NCBI RefSeq assembly: GCF_030409605.1
Contig: NZ_JAUFQG010000004.1
Coordinates: 2,296,501-2,360,500 of the forward strand
DNA from: Simiduia curdlanivorans
GTDB taxonomy: Bacteria > Pseudomonadota > Gammaproteobacteria > Pseudomonadales > Cellvibrionaceae
Direction: 5' to 3'
DNA: 64,000 nt
In this document: in pieces, positions 60,936-64,000 of the stretch
How the letters are laid out: each line of letters begins with the position of its first letter
Position numbering within the stretch: the stretch's first letter is position 1
Notes under the pieces: generated by a model
Told to the model about the DNA's origin: nothing
Seen by the model: the letters and a program-made list of their open reading frames with translations, nothing else
The model's database searches: none
Position numbers and translations under genes: made by a program

Positions 60936-63900
60936 TTAGACTTGTAGTAGCGCCTGTACCGGGTGTTTCAGTTTTATACTGGCTAGACGCTCGGTCTGAC
61001 TACGACAGGAAAAGCCCGTCGCCAATAAGATTTCCGGTGCATTTTCAGTAACTGGATTGCGCCAGCTCAAATCAAATAGTTTTTCTGAATTTTCCCTATT
61101 GCGCGTTTCGTGGCCATAGGTGCCTGCCATGCCGCAGCAACCTACTTCAATGACCGACAAGCTGTGGCCGGCGCGGGTGAACACTGTTAGCCAGTCTTTG
61201 ATGCTTGCCGCGGCATTGGTTTTTTCTGTGCAGTGCGCCAGTAACTTAAACGCTTTCGGTGTGTCGGTAGTTTGCGTCCAATCGGCTTTCGCCAACCACT
61301 CTTGAATCAGTTCCACCTTAGGCGCGTCGGCGCCCATCACTTTGACGTACTCGGCGCGATAGGCGAGAGTCATTGAAGGCTCTAGGCCGACTAAGGGTAC
61401 ACCGGTTTGTTTTAACGCATTGAGCATCGCGCTATTTTTTTGTGCAGCGCGCTCGAAGCCGGCGCGGAAACCGTGTACATGCAAGGGTTTGCCGTTGGCC
61501 ATAAAAGGCACAAGCATTGGCGTAAAACCCAGTTGGCGTAATAGCTTAAGGTTGTCGATCAGCACTTGCGTTTCAAAGAAGCTGATAAAGGCATCTTGCA
61601 CAATGGCGACGGTTTTGGCCCGTTCGGCGTCGGTTAGGCATAACAAGTTAGTGGGGGTTGCCCACAAAATGCCCATATCATTCAGTGTTTTCTCGATGGA
61701 GGTGCCGGTTAGTAGCGGGCTATCTACCATGCCGGCCACGTGCTTGAGTAGATACTTTACCGGTGCAAATTTCATTAAGCCGTTGTATAGCCAGGGCACC
61801 TTTACCATGGCTGGCATCATAAATTCTAAACCGCCAACAAAATAATCCTTAAGTGGGCGCAGGTAGCGGCTGTGGTAGAGCTCTAGAAATTTCGAGCGAA
61901 ACTCGGGTACATCCACTTTAACCGGGCATTGACCGACGCAGGATTTACAGGCGAGGCAACCGCTCATGCTGTCCATGACTTCGTGCGAAAAGTCGTAATC
62001 TTTATTGAGTGTATTCTTGATGCGTGCCGGCAAACTTGCCAGAAAAGATTTGTTGCGGCTGTTTTTCGCAGTGGCAATAGGGTCGACATCGCGCTCGGCT
62101 AATTGTTTTAACCACTCGCGAATTAATGACGCCCGGCCCTTGGGGGAATGAACCCGCTCGCGGGTCACTTTCCAGCTTGGGCACATGGCATCGTTAGGGT
62201 TCCAGTTGTAGCAAGCGCCATTGCCATTACAGTGCATCCCCTCGCTATAGCCTTGCCATACCTGAACTGGAATTTTTCGGTCTTCGTCGCCGCGGGTGGT
62301 GGGCTCGTCAATTTTAGTGAGTGCTATGTCGGCGCTTGGGGTGGCAATTTTACCCGGGTTAAATTGGTTGTGTGGGTCGAAAACGCCTTTAATGCGCTGC
62401 AATTGCGGGTACAAGTCACCAAAAAACGCCGGCGCGTACTCGCTGCGCAAGCCCTTACCATGCTCTCCCCAGAGCAGGCCGTTATATTTTTGCACCAGGC
62501 TCACTACACAATCGGTAATGTGGCGCACGGTTTTGATTTGCTCCGGGTCTTTCATGTCGATAATCGGGCGCACGTGCAGCACCCCGGCATCCACGTGGCC
62601 GAACATGCCGTATTGCAATTGGTGCTGATCGAGCAGGGCGCGAAACTCGGCAATAAAGTCGGCTAAGTTTTCCGGCGGAACACAGGTGTCTTCCACGAAC
62701 GGAATAGGCCGGGCTTCGCCGTTGACATTGCCGAGCAGCCCAACGGACTTCTTGCGCATGGCCCAAATTTTATTGACATTGGCGCGGCCATTTACAACGC
62801 TAAAGCCGCAGTTCTTTTTGTTTAGGCCTTTAACGGCCGCTAAGGCGCTGGTCAGGCGGGATATTTTTTCCGCCAATTCGGTCTCTGTGTCGGCGCTATA
62901 CTCAACTAAATTAATGCCCGCTACTTGCTCGTCCGCGGCGGGGAAAAACTCGCTCACCGAGTGCCAAACAATATCGTTTTTAGCCAGTTCAAATACTCGC
63001 GAATCTATCGTCTCTATCGACGTTGGTTTGGCCTTCATTAATTCCGTTGCATCGCGCAGGGCGGCATCGAAATTTTGGTACAGCACGGTCACCAGTGCGG
63101 TGTGCTTTGGAATAGGCAGCAAGTTGAGCTTTGCCTCGGTGATAAACGCAAGTGTCCCCTCGGCGCCACATAAAATACTGTTCAAATCGAACTGCTGCTC
63201 GCGGTTGTAAATATGAGCCAGGTCGTAGCCGGTTAAGCAGCGGTTGAGCGGTGGGAATTTGGCTTTAATGTCGGCGTCGTAGTGTTTTGCGATATCGCGC
63301 AACACGCGGTGCGCCTCGCCAATGCGGTCCTGGCGCCCGCACACGGCGTCGAGTTCGTGCTCATTCAGTGGCTTTGAGCCCCATTGGCTGCCGTCTAGCC
63401 AAATACTTTCGAGTGCCAGTACATGGTCGCGGGTTTTGCCGTATTCGCAAGAGCCCTGGCCTGAGGCATCGGTGTTGATCATGCCACCAATGGTGGCGCG
63501 GTTGCTGGTGGAAAGTTCCGGTGCGAAAAAGAGCCCGTGCGGCGTGAGTGCGGCATTGAGTTGATCTTTCACCACGCCAGCCTGAACCCTAACCCAGCGC
63601 TCCTGCACATTGATTTCGAGAATCTGATTCATGTGGCGCGAGGTGTCCACCACCAAACCATCGGTGAGCGATTGGCCGTTAGTGCCGGTACCGCCGCCCC
63701 TTGGGCTGAGCACAATATTGCGAAAGCGCGGCTTGGCGGCGAGTGCCGTAATGAGCAGCAGGTCTTCGCTGTGACGGGGGTAGACAACCCCTTGCGGCAA
63801 CACTTGGTAAATTGAATTGTCCGTAGACAATACGGTTCTATTGGCATAGTCCGGGTTGAGTTCGCCGGCGAAGCCCTCGGCTTTAAGCGCCTCGATAAAG

Positions 63901-63950
63901 TCCAGGTAATGGCTTTGTAGTGGTGACGTCGTGCGAATGGCTGGGATCAT
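60936..63950 (-). CDS. ydiJ: FAD/Fe-S D-2-hydroxyglutarate dehydrogenase, YdiJ type
   Basis: From the ATG at 63950 (start MIPAI, as in E. coli YdiJ, which begins MIPQI) there are 1004 residues, close to E. coli YdiJ (1018). The N-terminal FAD-binding domain holds PRGGGTGTNGQSL near 88 and STSNRATIGGMINTDASGQG near 150. A D-lactate-dehydrogenase-like substrate domain follows (AEDTCVPP-like PFVEDTCVPPENL, YGMFGHVDAGVLHVRP, LLWGEHGKG). The C-terminal half holds one [4Fe-4S] motif, CLACKSCVGQCPVKVDVPEF, and a CCG-like motif VGCCGMAGTYGHE. E. coli YdiJ oxidises D-2-hydroxyglutarate. Confidence 0.93.
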   Translation of the reverse strand: MIPAIRTTSPLQSHYLDFIEALKAEGFAGELNPDYANRTVLSTDNSIYQVLPQGVVYPRHSEDLLLITALAAKPRFRNIVLSPRGGGTGTNGQSLTDGLVVDTSRHMNQILEINVQERWVRVQAGVVKDQLNAALTPHGLFFAPELSTSNRATIGGMINTDASGQGSCEYGKTRDHVLALESIWLDGSQWGSKPLNEHELDAVCGRQDRIGEAHRVLRDIAKHYDADIKAKFPPLNRCLTGYDLAHIYNREQQFDLNSILCGAEGTLAFITEAKLNLLPIPKHTALVTVLYQNFDAALRDATELMKAKPTSIETIDSRVFELAKNDIVWHSVSEFFPAADEQVAGINLVEYSADTETELAEKISRLTSALAAVKGLNKKNCGFSVVNGRANVNKIWAMRKKSVGLLGNVNGEARPIPFVEDTCVPPENLADFIAEFRALLDQHQLQYGMFGHVDAGVLHVRPIIDMKDPEQIKTVRHITDCVVSLVQKYNGLLWGEHGKGLRSEYAPAFFGDLYPQLQRIKGVFDPHNQFNPGKIATPSADIALTKIDEPTTRGDEDRKIPVQVWQGYSEGMHCNGNGACYNWNPNDAMCPSWKVTRERVHSPKGRASLIREWLKQLAERDVDPIATAKNSRNKSFLASLPARIKNTLNKDYDFSHEVMDSMSGCLACKSCVGQCPVKVDVPEFRSKFLELYHSRYLRPLKDYFVGGLEFMMPAMVKVPWLYNGLMKFAPVKYLLKHVAGMVDSPLLTGTSIEKTLNDMGILWATPTNLLCLTDAERAKTVAIVQDAFISFFETQVLIDNLKLLRQLGFTPMLVPFMANGKPLHVHGFRAGFERAAQKNSAMLNALKQTGVPLVGLEPSMTLAYRAEYVKVMGADAPKVELIQEWLAKADWTQTTDTPKAFKLLAHCTEKTNAAASIKDWLTVFTRAGHSLSVIEVGCCGMAGTYGHETRNRENSEKLFDLSWRNPVTENAPEILLATGFSCRSQTERLASIKLKHPVQALLQV

Positions 63951-64000
63951 GTGGCTTGGGCCTAGCGGCAATATTTCTAAATAAGGACGCGCATTTTAGC

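Overview
The window is one stretch of a gammaproteobacterial chromosome, most likely from the Cellvibrio/Saccharophagus/Teredinibacter neighbourhood or another relative of Pseudomonas. This is inferred from the run pyrG-kdsA-eno-ftsB-ispD-ispF-truD-pcm-DUF368-nlpD-rpoS (43.0-53.2 kb), from the class Ia NrdA of about 960 residues with two ATP cones, and from DgkA, ArgD/ArgF, GrxD, YdiJ and FadH genes of the usual size. The species is not determined. No tRNA, rRNA or CRISPR array was found.

Region 1 (1-13.6 kb) is an accessory stretch. Gene density is low and most products are lipoproteins or hypothetical proteins: a partial large surface lipoprotein, two paralogous lipoproteins each directly downstream of an unrelated small gene, a DcrB-like lipoprotein, a TonB-C-like mini lipoprotein, a fatty-acid-hydroxylase-type membrane enzyme, a DUF4239 membrane protein, a GGDEF/EAL protein, a probable Cys-His (NlpC/P60-like) protein and a lone SIR2-domain protein. 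It is littered with three copies of a long palindromic repeat, short GGGGTCAG-type motifs, a 19-bp tandem repeat and the last 31 codons of a dead REP-associated (IS200-like) transposase. The stretch ends at the 3' end of nrdA, and nrdB is not where it would be expected.

Region 2 (13.6-42.7 kb) is metabolic and envelope core. It holds nrdA, whose upstream DNA carries NrdR-like and DnaA boxes; dgkA; argD-argF; a QEGLA/DUF1704 protein; grxD; and an SLC13-type permease. A porin, an FMN-binding protein and a PepSY membrane protein form a likely iron or redox operon behind a Fur-like box. Then come a binding-protein/Cache fusion, an M14 carboxypeptidase, pepD, a PknB-type kinase with a coiled-coil lipoprotein, an S9 peptidase, a PMT-like glycosyltransferase, a RoxA-like dihaem cytochrome and tilS. 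Heptanucleotide arrays built on CYRCAAG sit at the 3' sides of nrdA, dgkA, argF and the permease gene.

Region 3 (43.0-53.2 kb) is the conserved CTP/KDO/enolase/isoprenoid/rpoS block, all on the + strand with tight or overlapping genes. surE, usual between truD and pcm, is absent.

Region 4 (53.3-64 kb) holds RNase II convergent with rpoS, then a TetR regulator divergent from a two-gene operon for unsaturated fatty-acid beta-oxidation (dienoyl-CoA isomerase and FadH) with paired operator-like palindromes between them. A ThDP-dependent 2-keto-acid decarboxylase and a YdiJ-type D-2-hydroxyglutarate dehydrogenase follow.

All calls rest on reading the sequence and on recall of protein families; no database search was run.
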